Assembly (NCBI GenBank): GCA_014239555.1
Contig: JAAZYR010000013.1
Span: 1 to 53,422, forward strand
Origin: Acidimicrobiales bacterium
Lineage (GTDB): Bacteria; Actinomycetota; Acidimicrobiia; Acidimicrobiales; Poriferisodalaceae
Direction of reading: 5' to 3'
DNA: 53,422 bases
Each line of letters starts with the position of its first letter. The first letter of the stretch is position 1. Shown here piece by piece: positions 24,694-33,704 of the stretch. The notes below the pieces were generated by a model. It saw nothing but the letters and a program-made list of their open reading frames with translations. It was not told the DNA's origin and did no database searches. A program made the position numbers and the translations under genes.

Positions 24694-25896
24694 TCACCAC
24701 TGGAGAGGTATATGTCGAGGCCCGCGTACTTGACCACCAGACCAAGTAACCGCATTGGGGTCGGTTAGTTCGAATTCAGGAATACGGCGGAACCACTCCT
24801 CGAGTGCAACTTTGATTTCCATCCGAGCCAAGTTGGACCCGAGGCACCGGTGGATACCCAACCCGAAAGCTGAATGACGGTTTACTTCTCGGTCGATTTG
24901 AAAAGTATCTGCATCTTCCATGAAATCGGTATCGCGATTCGCTGCTCCGAAGGGGAGCAGTACCCGCTGTCCGGGACACAGGGTTGTACCGGAGATCTCA
25001 ACCTCGTCGGTAATGACTCTGGCCATGGTTACTGGCGAGTAGAAGCGCAGAAATTCCTCGACTGCCGGGTCGAAGGAAGCGCTATCGCTAGCCAGGCGTC
25101 GACGATCTTTTGGGTGTTGTCCTAAATGCCAGAACGAGGAGCCGATAGAACTCCAAGTCGTGTCGATCCCGGCCAAGAGAAGAAGAAAAAGTCCTCCCAT
25201 GATCTGATTGTCATCCATCGGTTTGTCGTCGACTTCGGTTTCGAGAAAGTAGGTGACGATATCGTCACGCGGGTCCGCGCGACGGGCCTTCACGTACTCA
25301 CGGAAGTAGTCGAAAACCTCTTTAGTTGCGGCTTGAGCGACGTTCAGGTCAGTAGGCCCGATTTCAAGTAACTCTTCGACCCATTTACGGAAAAGATCAC
25401 CGTCTTCCTCTGGGATGCCGATCATGCGAGCAATGACCTTCACTGGTATGTGCTGGGCATAGTCCGCGCTGGCATCACACGACCCGGAATCGGAAAATTC
25501 GTCAAGTAATTCGTTGCATATTTGGCGCGTGATGGGGATCCATTTTTCGATTGCCTTCGGAGAAAAGGCAGGTAACAGTGCGCGGCGATGATCTTGGTGT
25601 TCAGGAGGGTCAGACGTGATTGGAGGGCTGCGAAAACTGCCGATGTCACTGACAGGGAGATCATTAACGATTACTGATTTTGATGAGAAATGTTCAGTGT
25701 CATGAGCAATTGTCGAGATGTCTTCGTGCCGCGTCGGGAGGTACACCCCATGGAAACGGTCGGTGTGGGCAACTGGGCATCCGCCCTCGCGCATGTCTTT
25801 CCAAATGGAGTATGGATCCGCGCTGTAATCAACGTGGAAATGGTCGAAGTCCGTTTCCCAGTCTTCGACATCAGGTCGGTTTGGAATTTCCGCCAC
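24694..25896 (-). CDS. Cytochrome P450
   Basis: The 400-residue soluble bacterial P450 has the I-helix oxygen-activation motif LLAGIDTTWSS, the K-helix ExxR in EEFLRFYSP, and the heme-binding SAFGLGIHRCLGSNLARME with the axial Cys351. ITSDPPEHQDHRRALLPAFSP is the usual C-helix region that carries the heme-propionate His and Arg. It needs a ferredoxin and reductase; neither gene is close by. It leads a minus-strand pair with an LLM oxidoreductase and is divergent from another LLM gene, so this is a small oxidoreductase cluster. Substrate unknown. Confidence 0.94.
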   Translation of the reverse strand: MAEIPNRPDVEDWETDFDHFHVDYSADPYSIWKDMREGGCPVAHTDRFHGVYLPTRHEDISTIAHDTEHFSSKSVIVNDLPVSDIGSFRSPPITSDPPEHQDHRRALLPAFSPKAIEKWIPITRQICNELLDEFSDSGSCDASADYAQHIPVKVIARMIGIPEEDGDLFRKWVEELLEIGPTDLNVAQAATKEVFDYFREYVKARRADPRDDIVTYFLETEVDDKPMDDNQIMGGLFLLLLAGIDTTWSSIGSSFWHLGQHPKDRRRLASDSASFDPAVEEFLRFYSPVTMARVITDEVEISGTTLCPGQRVLLPFGAANRDTDFMEDADTFQIDREVNRHSAFGLGIHRCLGSNLARMEIKVALEEWFRRIPEFELTDPNAVTWSGGQVRGPRHIPLQW

Positions 25897-26038
25897 TTCT
25901 TCCCCCTCTGGGCCTTTTCAGCTACCAGGTAACGCACCCAAGAACGAGCGTAGTCGGATCCCCACCCCTTTCTTCGATTTCTTGATTCTCCGGAATGCAA
26001 CGCGGCGGCACCGATCGCGGCGCGGCTACGGTCGGCGC
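25897..26038. promoter_or_regulatory. Divergent intergenic region, P450 versus LLM
   Basis: This 142-base stretch separates the start codons of the minus-strand P450 and the plus-strand LLM gene and should hold both promoters. I see no clear operator, repeat or small gene. Confidence 0.3.
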
Positions 26039-27109
26039 ATGGCCAGAATCTTTCAACAAATGGTTGCTCGACCTGATTCGCGTCAGATCGCCAGTGAGCT
26101 TGAAGAACAGGGTTTCGACGGGGTCTCGTTCGTCGACTCTCAAAACTTGTCAGGCGACGTGTACGTAGCGATGACTACCGCCGTGTTGGCCACCGAAGAT
26201 CTTCATGTCAGTTCCGGCGTCACTAACCCAGTTACGCGACATCCCGCCGTTACCGCGGGTGCGGCTGCGAGCGTAAATCGTTTGGCGGCTGGACGAGTGC
26301 AACTGGGAATTGGTCGCGGCGACTCTGCGCTTGCACATCTAGGTCGAGCTCCCGCGCGGGTCAAGGATTTTGAGCACTACTTGTCTACTTTGCAGGCGTA
26401 CCTCCGCGGCGAGGAAATCCCCTTCGACGCCCTCGATTTTGCCGAATCTTTAGCGCCCCCGGTCGATGAGCTTGAACTCGCAGATACAGCCGGCACAAGC
26501 CAGATATTTTGGTTGCCTGGCTCTTCGGGCAAGGTCCCTGTTGAGGTTTCCGCCACCGGTCCGAAGGTAATCGGCGCGGCAGCACGTCACGCTGAACGAA
26601 TCATGTTTGCGTTAGGGGCAGCTCCCGAACGCGTTGCTTGGGGTATCGACATAGCTCGAAGTGCTCGAAGCGACGCTGGACTAGATCCCGATGATTTGGC
26701 CTACGGGGCGTATGTCAACGTTGTGTGTCACGGGGACCTAGATCGAGCGCGTGACCTTGTGCGCGGTGGGTTGTCGACCTTTGCAAGATTCTCAGTGATG
26801 CATGGCGAGGTCATTGGACCTGTGTCGGAAGCTGAGCGCAAGGTTATGGGTGAGTTGCATGACAGTTACGACATGAACAGCCACACCCGTGCTGATAGTC
26901 AACAAGCCGCAGTGCTCACCCCTGAGTTTGTGGACAGCTACGCGATAGTTGGCGGTCCCGACGTGTGCGTTGAACGTATACGCGCGCTGGACGACCTAGG
27001 ACTCGACAAACTGATTTTCGTTGGGGCGACTATGGGTAGTAACAGAGAAATTGCGACTGAATCTGATGCTCTTATACGCGAAGAAGTGCTCCCCAATTGC
27101 CGGGATTAA
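26039..27109 (+). CDS. LLM-class oxidoreductase
   Basis: From the ATG chosen (19 codons inside a longer frame) the protein has 356 residues. GFDGVSFVDSQNLSGDVYVAM, LHVSSGVTNPVTRHPAVTAGAAASVNRLAAGRVQLGIGRGDSALAHLG and VEVSATGPKVIGAAARHAERIMFALGA are luciferase-like TIM-barrel features; the G-x-G-R-G-D-S version of the G-R-x-x-L-G-I-G motif places it in the methylenetetrahydromethanopterin-reductase-like branch, distinct from the GVGW branch of its neighbours. It overlaps the stop of the convergent flavin monooxygenase gene by four bases. Confidence 0.88.
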   Translation: MARIFQQMVARPDSRQIASELEEQGFDGVSFVDSQNLSGDVYVAMTTAVLATEDLHVSSGVTNPVTRHPAVTAGAAASVNRLAAGRVQLGIGRGDSALAHLGRAPARVKDFEHYLSTLQAYLRGEEIPFDALDFAESLAPPVDELELADTAGTSQIFWLPGSSGKVPVEVSATGPKVIGAAARHAERIMFALGAAPERVAWGIDIARSARSDAGLDPDDLAYGAYVNVVCHGDLDRARDLVRGGLSTFARFSVMHGEVIGPVSEAERKVMGELHDSYDMNSHTRADSQQAAVLTPEFVDSYAIVGGPDVCVERIRALDDLGLDKLIFVGATMGSNREIATESDALIREEVLPNCRD

Positions 27110-28245
27110 GCGTTGTTTAGCAAGGCTTTTCCGTAAATATTGGCGGCGTGGTCCCAGGTGAGAATGGCGTGAGATCTGGCCGCGTTGACATCTCGCCAGA
27201 GTCGCTGCATTGGTTCGTCCGCCCTCATCACGTTGGCGCCGCTTGCTTCGTAGAGACGATCCACTGCCTCTGCTAACGCCCTAACTGCCCATCCGCAGTC
27301 GCGCACGATCGAGGCATTGATAAGCAAGTCAACTTCGTCAGCGCCACCGAGTTGGTCTAGGCGGGCAGCAGCGTCGTAGAGCAGTAACTCAGCCGCATGA
27401 ATTTCAGCAGTTGATTCAGCCAGGCGATAACCCGCCGCGGGGTCATTTCTCTGAGTGTTGGCAAGAGCAACCAGGAAATGATCATCTAAACGTTCCTGAA
27501 ATCGACGAACCGCAGCTTTAGCAGCACCAATTACTGGGGCGGCAAGCACGAGTATCGCCGTGGTACGCCATGGGCAGGTGTACAGCGGCCCACCGTAGTG
27601 GACCTGACCTGGGGATTTACGCGACGCACTTTCAGCTACTCGTAACACCCGATGACGTGGAACAACTACCTCTTCAGCAATCACGAGATCTTTGCTGCCG
27701 GTGCCGCGCAGACCGATTACATCCCAAGACTTGTGGTCAATGATCACGTCGTCGGCGGGCAATGCGCAGATGACAGGACTTGGCTGATCACCGGGAAGTA
27801 AACCACCCACGCTGAGCCATGGCGCGTGGTCGCACCCTGAGGCAAACCCAAAACGACCTGACACGACTACGTCACCGCCGTTTTCGCGGAACGTCACTTT
27901 GGGAACGATTGATGCGCTGACAAGAGTCGTAGGGTCCTCCCAGATTTCCTGTCGCCCCTCAGTTGGCATGTGCGAAAGCATCCATCCGTGAGCGCTCCAC
28001 ACACTGAGACACCATGAAGTCGCCATGCAATATTCGCCCGCAACTGCGACTGCGCGCATGTGGTCTTCGATAGATGATTGAGCCCCTCCGAAGTCAGTTG
28101 GCTGAAGAAGACGAGCAGCTCCCATTGCCTTTATGTCGTTCGCGTTCTCCGCGTCAATATGACCGACCTCGTCAGCGGCGGACGCTTTTTTTTCCCACGA
28201 AGGACCGACTGAGTGCAGTCCTGCCACTACTTGATCAAGGTTCAC
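27106..28245 (-). CDS. Acyl-CoA dehydrogenase-fold flavin monooxygenase (HsaA/HpaB-like group)
   Basis: The 379-residue protein has the acyl-CoA dehydrogenase fold: an N-terminal helical domain (GAARLLQPTDFGGAQSS), a beta domain (SASIVPKVTFRENGGDVVVSGRFGFASGCDHAPWLSVGG, GLRGTGSKDLVIAEEVVVPRHRVL) and a C-terminal helical bundle. V-S-G-x-x-x-F-A-S-G and the absence of the catalytic Glu region typical of dehydrogenases point to the two-component flavin monooxygenases (group D; HsaA, DszC or p-hydroxyphenylacetate hydroxylase oxygenase type). These take reduced flavin from a separate reductase; none is recognisable nearby, although LLM proteins surround it. Substrate unknown. Confidence 0.84.
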   Translation of the reverse strand: MNLDQVVAGLHSVGPSWEKKASAADEVGHIDAENANDIKAMGAARLLQPTDFGGAQSSIEDHMRAVAVAGEYCMATSWCLSVWSAHGWMLSHMPTEGRQEIWEDPTTLVSASIVPKVTFRENGGDVVVSGRFGFASGCDHAPWLSVGGLLPGDQPSPVICALPADDVIIDHKSWDVIGLRGTGSKDLVIAEEVVVPRHRVLRVAESASRKSPGQVHYGGPLYTCPWRTTAILVLAAPVIGAAKAAVRRFQERLDDHFLVALANTQRNDPAAGYRLAESTAEIHAAELLLYDAAARLDQLGGADEVDLLINASIVRDCGWAVRALAEAVDRLYEASGANVMRADEPMQRLWRDVNAARSHAILTWDHAANIYGKALLNNA

Positions 28246-28351
28246 GACACCTACCCTAGAGAGCTTGAGGTTGGCTCGGCCACCAACGACTCATATCTCC
28301 GAAGCTTCTCGTCGCTAGTGTTGCGACGCAAGAGCTCGGAATAGGGGTGTT

Positions 28352-29071
28352 ATGGGACGGCTAGACGGCAAAGTAGCGGTGATCACAGGGGGCGCTCGAG
28401 GTCAGGGTGCTGCCGAAGCAGAAATTTTCCGTGATGAAGGCGCAGAAGTGGTTATCACCGATGTGCTTGACGACGAAGGTGGCCGCACTGCCGCTGGGCT
28501 CGGCATCGAATTTCTGCATCACGATGTCTCATCGGCTTCAGCTTGGGAGGCTGTAGTTGCAGACGTAGTTTCCCACCATGGCCGAATTGACGTTTTAGTT
28601 AACAATGCAGGGATCTTGCGAGGTGCCCGACTTGTCAACACCAGCGACGACGTTTGGGATCAAACTGTTGCCATAAACCAGACGGGTGTTTTTTATGGAA
28701 TGCGCGCTGTTGCTCCAATAATGATCGAACAAGGATCAGGATCAATCGTGAATATCAGTTCTGTGGCGGGGCTTGAGGCCACGTTCGCATCTATGGCCTA
28801 TGGAGCGACTAAATGGGCTGTTCGCGGAATGACTAAAATTGCTGCACTTGAATTGGGAAGGCATAACGTTCGCGTGAACTCGATTCATCCTGGTTTAATC
28901 AATACCGATATGACCTCGGAATTCGATAAAGACCGAATGGTGCGTGCGATACCCCTCGGCCGCGAGGCTGAGCCATCTGAAGTGGCAGCAGTCGCCCTGT
29001 TTCTTGCTTCTGACGATGCCAGCTATTGCTCTGGTCAAGAGTTCACGGTCGATGGCGGCATGCATCGTTAG
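28352..29071 (+). CDS. SDR-family oxidoreductase
   Basis: The 239-residue classical short-chain dehydrogenase has VAVITGGARGQGAAEA for NAD binding, ITDVLDD suggesting NAD(H) preference, VLVNNAGILRGA, ISSVAG with the catalytic Ser, and YGATKWAV with Tyr and Lys. The wording resembles 3-oxoacyl/hydroxysteroid dehydrogenase types of actinobacteria. The GTG of an MFS transporter begins directly after its stop, so the two are cotranscribed. Confidence 0.92.
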   Translation: MGRLDGKVAVITGGARGQGAAEAEIFRDEGAEVVITDVLDDEGGRTAAGLGIEFLHHDVSSASAWEAVVADVVSHHGRIDVLVNNAGILRGARLVNTSDDVWDQTVAINQTGVFYGMRAVAPIMIEQGSGSIVNISSVAGLEATFASMAYGATKWAVRGMTKIAALELGRHNVRVNSIHPGLINTDMTSEFDKDRMVRAIPLGREAEPSEVAAVALFLASDDASYCSGQEFTVDGGMHR

Positions 29072-30358
29072 GTGACTACCACCTTCGATGCGCTCAAAAT
29101 TCGTTATTTTCCGCTGATCCTTGTCTCCGGTTGGACGTGGAATCTTTCTCGCTGGGGAGTTTCGTTTGTGGGTCCGTTCATTGCGAACGATCTCACCGGA
29201 TCAGCGCGAATGGTCCAGCTGGCAGGTGTTGCTCTGTGGTCCCCGTTGTTATTTGGGGGAGTGATTGGGGGATGGATTGCAGATCGATTCGACCGACGCC
29301 GCGTAGTGATATATCAATTTTTTGTCACGATCCCCGGCCTCATTCTTCTTGGTTGGATTGAGCTAGCCGGCGAACTACGGCTTTGGATGGTTTATCCGGT
29401 GCTCTTCGTCACGGGCATCGGCTGGGTCTTCGACATGGTGGGCCGGCGAGTGATTGTTTATGACCTCGTAGGGTCAGAAAACATCGACAATGCCTTGGCT
29501 CTAGAAGCGAGTGGCGGAGCAATCGCGTTGGCATTAGGTGCCCTTGGCGGCGGGACCCTTATTCAAACTGTCGGTGTCGGTTGGGCGCTCATTGTCATGG
29601 GGGCCTTGCAAATCGTTTCATTTAGTGCTTTCGCGGCGGTACCGGTCATTGCGCGAATGGAGCAGGTAGCCGCTGCGGGGGCTTCTGCGTTACTTGATGG
29701 AGTGCGCATGCTCCGGACCGAAAAGAGTCTGGTGTCAATCCTTGGCGTCACGGCTTTTGTGAACTTTTTCTTCTTTTCCTCCAGCCCTCTGCTACAGGTC
29801 GTCGGCGGCAAATTTGATGTTGGCCCTGCCCTACTGGGACTCCTGGCAGCGATGCTGGGTATTGGCATGTTCGGAGGGTCGTTAGCGATGGCCCGATACC
29901 AACCCCAACGGCGTGGACTGATGTATGTGTGCGGTTCATACCTGGCCTTCATGTTTATGATCGGATTTGCTCTAGCGCCGTGGTACCTCGCCTCGGCAGT
30001 GTCCTTGGCTGTTGCGGCGTCCGGTATGGGACTGTTCGCGTCGACCCAAGCTGTGTTGGTAATGGATTCGGTTTCCGAGGAACGACGCGGTCGCGCCTTA
30101 GGCCTGTTGAGCAGCGCTATCGGCGTCCTGCCAATAGGAATGCTCGTATTAGGTGAGATTGCGGAATTGGTGGGTACGTCACTCGCAATAACAATTTCGG
30201 TGATCACGGGCGCTGTTCTCATGACGATATTCCTGCGGATACGCCCTGAAACCCTGTACTTGCGTCAAAACACAGGCGAGGAGGAGGCGCCCACAACACA
30301 GGATCCGCCGCGTTCAAGGGGTCTCCCGCCGACCGTATTCAACCTGAAACCAGTTTGA
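29072..30358 (+). CDS. MFS transporter (enterobactin-exporter-like MFS_3 group)
   Basis: The 428-residue protein has about twelve membrane helices and the MFS loop motif GGWIADRFDRRRVV between helices 2 and 3 plus EERRGRALGLLSS later. The order resembles the MFS_3/EntS-like branch, which includes putative exporters. Start is a GTG with no gap after the SDR stop. The C-terminus continues past the last helix with a charged linker and the 12-residue tail GLPPTVFNLKPV, which recurs almost unchanged at the end of the other MFS protein 1.2 kb downstream. Substrate unknown. Confidence 0.88.
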   Translation: MTTTFDALKIRYFPLILVSGWTWNLSRWGVSFVGPFIANDLTGSARMVQLAGVALWSPLLFGGVIGGWIADRFDRRRVVIYQFFVTIPGLILLGWIELAGELRLWMVYPVLFVTGIGWVFDMVGRRVIVYDLVGSENIDNALALEASGGAIALALGALGGGTLIQTVGVGWALIVMGALQIVSFSAFAAVPVIARMEQVAAAGASALLDGVRMLRTEKSLVSILGVTAFVNFFFFSSSPLLQVVGGKFDVGPALLGLLAAMLGIGMFGGSLAMARYQPQRRGLMYVCGSYLAFMFMIGFALAPWYLASAVSLAVAASGMGLFASTQAVLVMDSVSEERRGRALGLLSSAIGVLPIGMLVLGEIAELVGTSLAITISVITGAVLMTIFLRIRPETLYLRQNTGEEEAPTTQDPPRSRGLPPTVFNLKPV

Positions 30359-30359
30359 T

Positions 30360-31001
30360 TTATATAGTCGCTAACCAGTCCCTCAAATCAAACAATGACG
30401 CGGCAGAGATCTCATGACCCATTGGGTATTCTGAGAAATCGGGAAGATGGCCAGCCGCAACCAAAACGTCTCGAATATGACGCCCTCGTTCTACGTCAAC
30501 CATCGGATCCTGAGTCCCGTGCTGGATGAAGGTCGCAGGGAGAGTCGTGAAGTCGTAGTCGAAATCGGGTATTTCCTGCAGCATGCCAGACAAACAAGCG
30601 AGGGCGGCGGGACGGACTGCGGTCTCCTTCCATAGCGTTACGGCAAGAGCCATTGCGCATCCTTGAGAAAAACCAAGCAGAACCATTTCGGCCCGATCAA
30701 ATCCTCCCGCGGCGCAAACTTCATCGATAGTTGCGTCGATCGCTATCGCTGAACTCTTAAAGGTTTGAGCGTTGACGACTCCTTCGTTGCTTCGCTCGTA
30801 CCAAGCAGCTCCGAATGGCACGAGGTCTATGGGCGCCCGGAAACAAACAGAGGTGAAACGTCCGTCAGGGTCAATGTGTTGAACGACGGGCGCCAAGTCG
30901 TTTTCATCCGCGCCAAAACCGTGGAGGAGAACCAAAAGTCGATCACCGGGTCCGAGCGACCCGACGGGGTTAACCCGCAGCAAACCCGAATCTTGATCCA
31001 C
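30360..31001 (-). CDS. Carboxylesterase/phospholipase-family alpha/beta hydrolase
   Basis: The protein has about 213 residues from the GTG with GGAG five bases upstream; an ATG 13 codons earlier is an alternative. RLLVLLHGFGADENDLAPVV, LLGFSQGCAMAL with the nucleophile Ser, GTQDPMVDV with Asp and YPMGHEIS with His form a complete catalytic triad of the bacterial carboxylesterase/acyl-protein-thioesterase-like family. Frames running further upstream are antisense to the next MFS gene and are not coding. It sits convergent to one MFS gene and divergent from the other. Confidence 0.84.
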   Translation of the reverse strand: MDQDSGLLRVNPVGSLGPGDRLLVLLHGFGADENDLAPVVQHIDPDGRFTSVCFRAPIDLVPFGAAWYERSNEGVVNAQTFKSSAIAIDATIDEVCAAGGFDRAEMVLLGFSQGCAMALAVTLWKETAVRPAALACLSGMLQEIPDFDYDFTTLPATFIQHGTQDPMVDVERGRHIRDVLVAAGHLPDFSEYPMGHEISAASLFDLRDWLATI

Positions 31002-31143
31002 TAAATCTCCTAGCGCCAAAAGCATCATGGCAGAACTCATCGCTTGGCACAGACCGATCGGGTACAACTCTGAGATAAAGGATCTGGGGTCGTTTGGTTT
31101 GCGCGGGCAATAAAGAGGTAACAGCTTTACGATGGCTTGAAGA

Positions 31144-32445
31144 ATGAGCGAAGCCACCGACCACTTCGATACACCGCGAGCTTGGGCGGTCGCCGTCGGT
31201 GCATCCATCGCTAATGGTGTTGCGTTCGGTGTTCTGTACACCTTCGGTGCATTTGTTATCCCAATGGCTGAAGAGTTCGATGCCAGCCTCGGGCCAACCT
31301 CAATTGTCTTTGGCCTGTCGATGTTCCTCTTTTTCGGGACTGGAGCGATCTCGGGTCGGTGGGCTGATTTATATGGACCCCGACCGTTGCTGGTCGTGGG
31401 AGGAGCCCTTTTTTGTGGCGGCCTGATCGCGACCTCGTTCGTGACTGCCATTTGGCAGGGCTACATCGTGTATGGACTTGGTTGTGGGGCCGGTGGCGGA
31501 GTTTTCTGTTCTCCGTTGTTTTCAACGGTCGCCACATTTTTTGTCAAATTCAGGGCCTTGGCCCAAGGGGTGGCGGCAACCGGGTCAGGGATTGGAACTC
31601 TCATCCTCGTTCCGTTTTCTAAGGCGATTATCGAAACTGAGGGGTGGCGTAATAGCTACCGGATACTCGCCGCCATCTCCGCAGTCGTGTTCCTTGTTGG
31701 GTTGATGCTGGTGCGTCGGTCACCCTCACAGGCTCCAGGAGGGGCTGAGGGGCACGTTCGACGAGTGATGCGAACCCGCGAGTTCAAAACTATCTCTGTT
31801 GCTTTCGCGCTCATGTCGATGGCGCTACTTGGAGCGTTTGCATTCGTCATCAAATTTGCTGAAGATGACGGAGTCAGTCCATCCCGAGCGGCGCTGTTAA
31901 TGAGTATCGTCGGCGCGTCAAGCATTCTTGGTCGTCTCCTACTTACAGCAATCGCTGGAAGACTTGGATCGGTTCGTTTGCTGCAAATCGCGCTTGCAGC
32001 GCAGCCGATTGCCTACTTCTTTTGGGTGATCGCCGACGGTCGCTACTACCTGTTAGCAATTTTTGCTGCGCTACTTGGACTTACCTACGGAGGTTTCGTG
32101 GCGTTAGCAGGCGACGTTGTCGCCTTCTACTTCGGCCTGGCGGGAATCGGCGCTGTTACGGGCATGCTCTTTTTGTGTTCCGGCGTTGGGAGTTTGCTCG
32201 GTCCACCGATGGTGGGGTTCCTAGCCGACCTTTCAACTATTCGACTAATTCCTCTCAGCGCTGTTTTCATAATGGCGCTGCTTGGCGCCATCATCCTCTT
32301 TACCATCCCAACTAAACCCGTTGATTTTGGGACAGGTCAACCAGCGTCGGCAAATCCCGGGCTTACCCCGAAACCATCTGATGAACCGAATAAGAAAGAA
32401 AATGCGGGTGTTCGCCCGAGCGTGTTTGACCTCGAACCGGTCTGA
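31144..32445 (+). CDS. MFS transporter (monocarboxylate/OFA-like)
   Basis: The 433-residue protein has about twelve helices, starting ASIANGVAFGVLYTFGAFVIPMAEEFDASLGPTS, then SGRWADLYGPRPLLVVGG for the MFS loop and GCGAGGGVFCSPLFSTVATFF. This arrangement is typical of the oxalate/formate antiporter and monocarboxylate-transporter (OFA/MCT) group, so a small organic acid is a likely substrate. The C-terminal cytosolic tail ends GVRPSVFDLEPV, matching the tail of the neighbouring MFS protein. An amidohydrolase gene follows 64 bases later. Confidence 0.88.
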   Translation: MSEATDHFDTPRAWAVAVGASIANGVAFGVLYTFGAFVIPMAEEFDASLGPTSIVFGLSMFLFFGTGAISGRWADLYGPRPLLVVGGALFCGGLIATSFVTAIWQGYIVYGLGCGAGGGVFCSPLFSTVATFFVKFRALAQGVAATGSGIGTLILVPFSKAIIETEGWRNSYRILAAISAVVFLVGLMLVRRSPSQAPGGAEGHVRRVMRTREFKTISVAFALMSMALLGAFAFVIKFAEDDGVSPSRAALLMSIVGASSILGRLLLTAIAGRLGSVRLLQIALAAQPIAYFFWVIADGRYYLLAIFAALLGLTYGGFVALAGDVVAFYFGLAGIGAVTGMLFLCSGVGSLLGPPMVGFLADLSTIRLIPLSAVFIMALLGAIILFTIPTKPVDFGTGQPASANPGLTPKPSDEPNKKENAGVRPSVFDLEPV

Positions 32446-32509
32446 TCAGCAAGCTGGAACTAGAGTTCTCTTCGCGGACGGCGATTCGCAGTGAAGGGGG
32501 TCCGGCGTG

Positions 32510-33688
32510 ATGTCGGCAGTTAGTGAGATTTTCCCAGGAATTAGCATTATTGACTCTGATACCCATTGGTCTGAACCACCTGATCTTTGGACCAGTTTGG
32601 CCCCAGCCAAATACAAAGACTTAGTGCCTCAGATCAAAGAGCACAATGGCCGACGAAAATGGGTCGTTGATGGCGATATACCGATTGCCGGGGACTCTGC
32701 AGTGAGTGCAATCTTGCCAGACGGCGAAAAAATGCTCGGGCTTCGCTTTTTGAAGGCCGATATTGAGATGGTTCACGCAGCCAGTTATGACTGCAACGCC
32801 CGGTTGGATCTGATGGACCAGATGGGAGTTAGTCACGGCATCGTGTACCCGAATGTGGGTGGTTTTGGGAACCAAAACTTTCTCCGTGTTGAGGACAAAG
32901 CGCTGCGCATAGCGTGCGTTGAGATCTACAACGACTGGATGAACGACTTGCAGGCGCGTTCAGGGGGTCGGATCCTTCCGATGGCGTTGGTTCCTTGGTG
33001 GGATATCGATGCTTGTATCGCGGAAGTTGACCGCATGCAGCGAAACGGGGCGAAGGGCATCGTTATGTGCTCCAACCCTCATGACTCAGGCATGCCAAAT
33101 TTTGCTCAGCCCGAATGGCGGCCGTTCTGGGAGATATGTGAATCGCTGAAGATGCCAATCAACTTCCACATCGGCGCCTCAGAAGGAGATATCAACTGGT
33201 CGGGATCGGTGCCGTACGACACATGGGCTGGAGATGTCAAAATCAGTCTTGGGGGTGCGGCAATTTTCTTGGGGCAGTTGCGGTGGATGGTCAACTTGCT
33301 CGTAAGTGATGTGCCTGAGCGTTACCCGGACCTCAACTTCGTTTCTGTCGAGTCGGGAGTCGGTTGGATCCCCTTTCTGCTTGACGCGTTGGACTACCAG
33401 TGCGGTGAGACCGCCCCAGAGCATTTGGCGCATCTTTCGATGAAGCCGTCTGAATATTTCCGCCGCCAGTTCTATGGCTGTTTCTGGTTTGAATCGAAAA
33501 CGCTAGGCCCGGCGATAGAACACTTGGGACCTGATCGCATCATGTTTGAAACCGATATCCCGCACCCCACGTGCCTCTACCCCCACAGCGTCGAGAGGGT
33601 ACGAGATGCTATCGAGCAACTTTCGCCGGTGGTTCAGAAAAAAATTCTCCAAGACAACGCAGCCGAGCTGTACCAGATCGAGGTGTAA
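32510..33688 (+). CDS. Amidohydrolase-2 family metal-dependent hydrolase/decarboxylase
   Basis: The 392-residue TIM-barrel protein begins ISIIDSDTHWSEPPDLW, in which D-x-H is the first metal site, then NFHIGASEG with a central His, SVESGVGW, and FETDIPHPT with the late Asp. These are the amidohydrolase-2 (ACMSD-like) signature, a family that includes decarboxylases of aromatic acids as well as hydrolases. A GTG directly before the ATG could also be the start. It lies behind an MFS organic-acid transporter on the same strand, so it may act on the imported acid (inference). Confidence 0.9.
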   Translation: MSAVSEIFPGISIIDSDTHWSEPPDLWTSLAPAKYKDLVPQIKEHNGRRKWVVDGDIPIAGDSAVSAILPDGEKMLGLRFLKADIEMVHAASYDCNARLDLMDQMGVSHGIVYPNVGGFGNQNFLRVEDKALRIACVEIYNDWMNDLQARSGGRILPMALVPWWDIDACIAEVDRMQRNGAKGIVMCSNPHDSGMPNFAQPEWRPFWEICESLKMPINFHIGASEGDINWSGSVPYDTWAGDVKISLGGAAIFLGQLRWMVNLLVSDVPERYPDLNFVSVESGVGWIPFLLDALDYQCGETAPEHLAHLSMKPSEYFRRQFYGCFWFESKTLGPAIEHLGPDRIMFETDIPHPTCLYPHSVERVRDAIEQLSPVVQKKILQDNAAELYQIEV

Positions 33689-33704
33689 ATCTTCGGTGAG
33701 TCTG

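Noticed and set aside
29563..30222. A 219-residue minus-strand frame under the first MFS transporter.
   Set aside because: It is an antisense frame of membrane-protein sequence, rich in Ala, Thr, Pro and Arg, typical of the complement of hydrophobic codons.
30360..31451. The carboxylesterase read as a 363-residue protein with a long N-terminal extension.
   Set aside because: The extension is antisense to the next MFS gene and basic/Pro-rich without structure; the real enzyme begins close to base 31001 or 31040.
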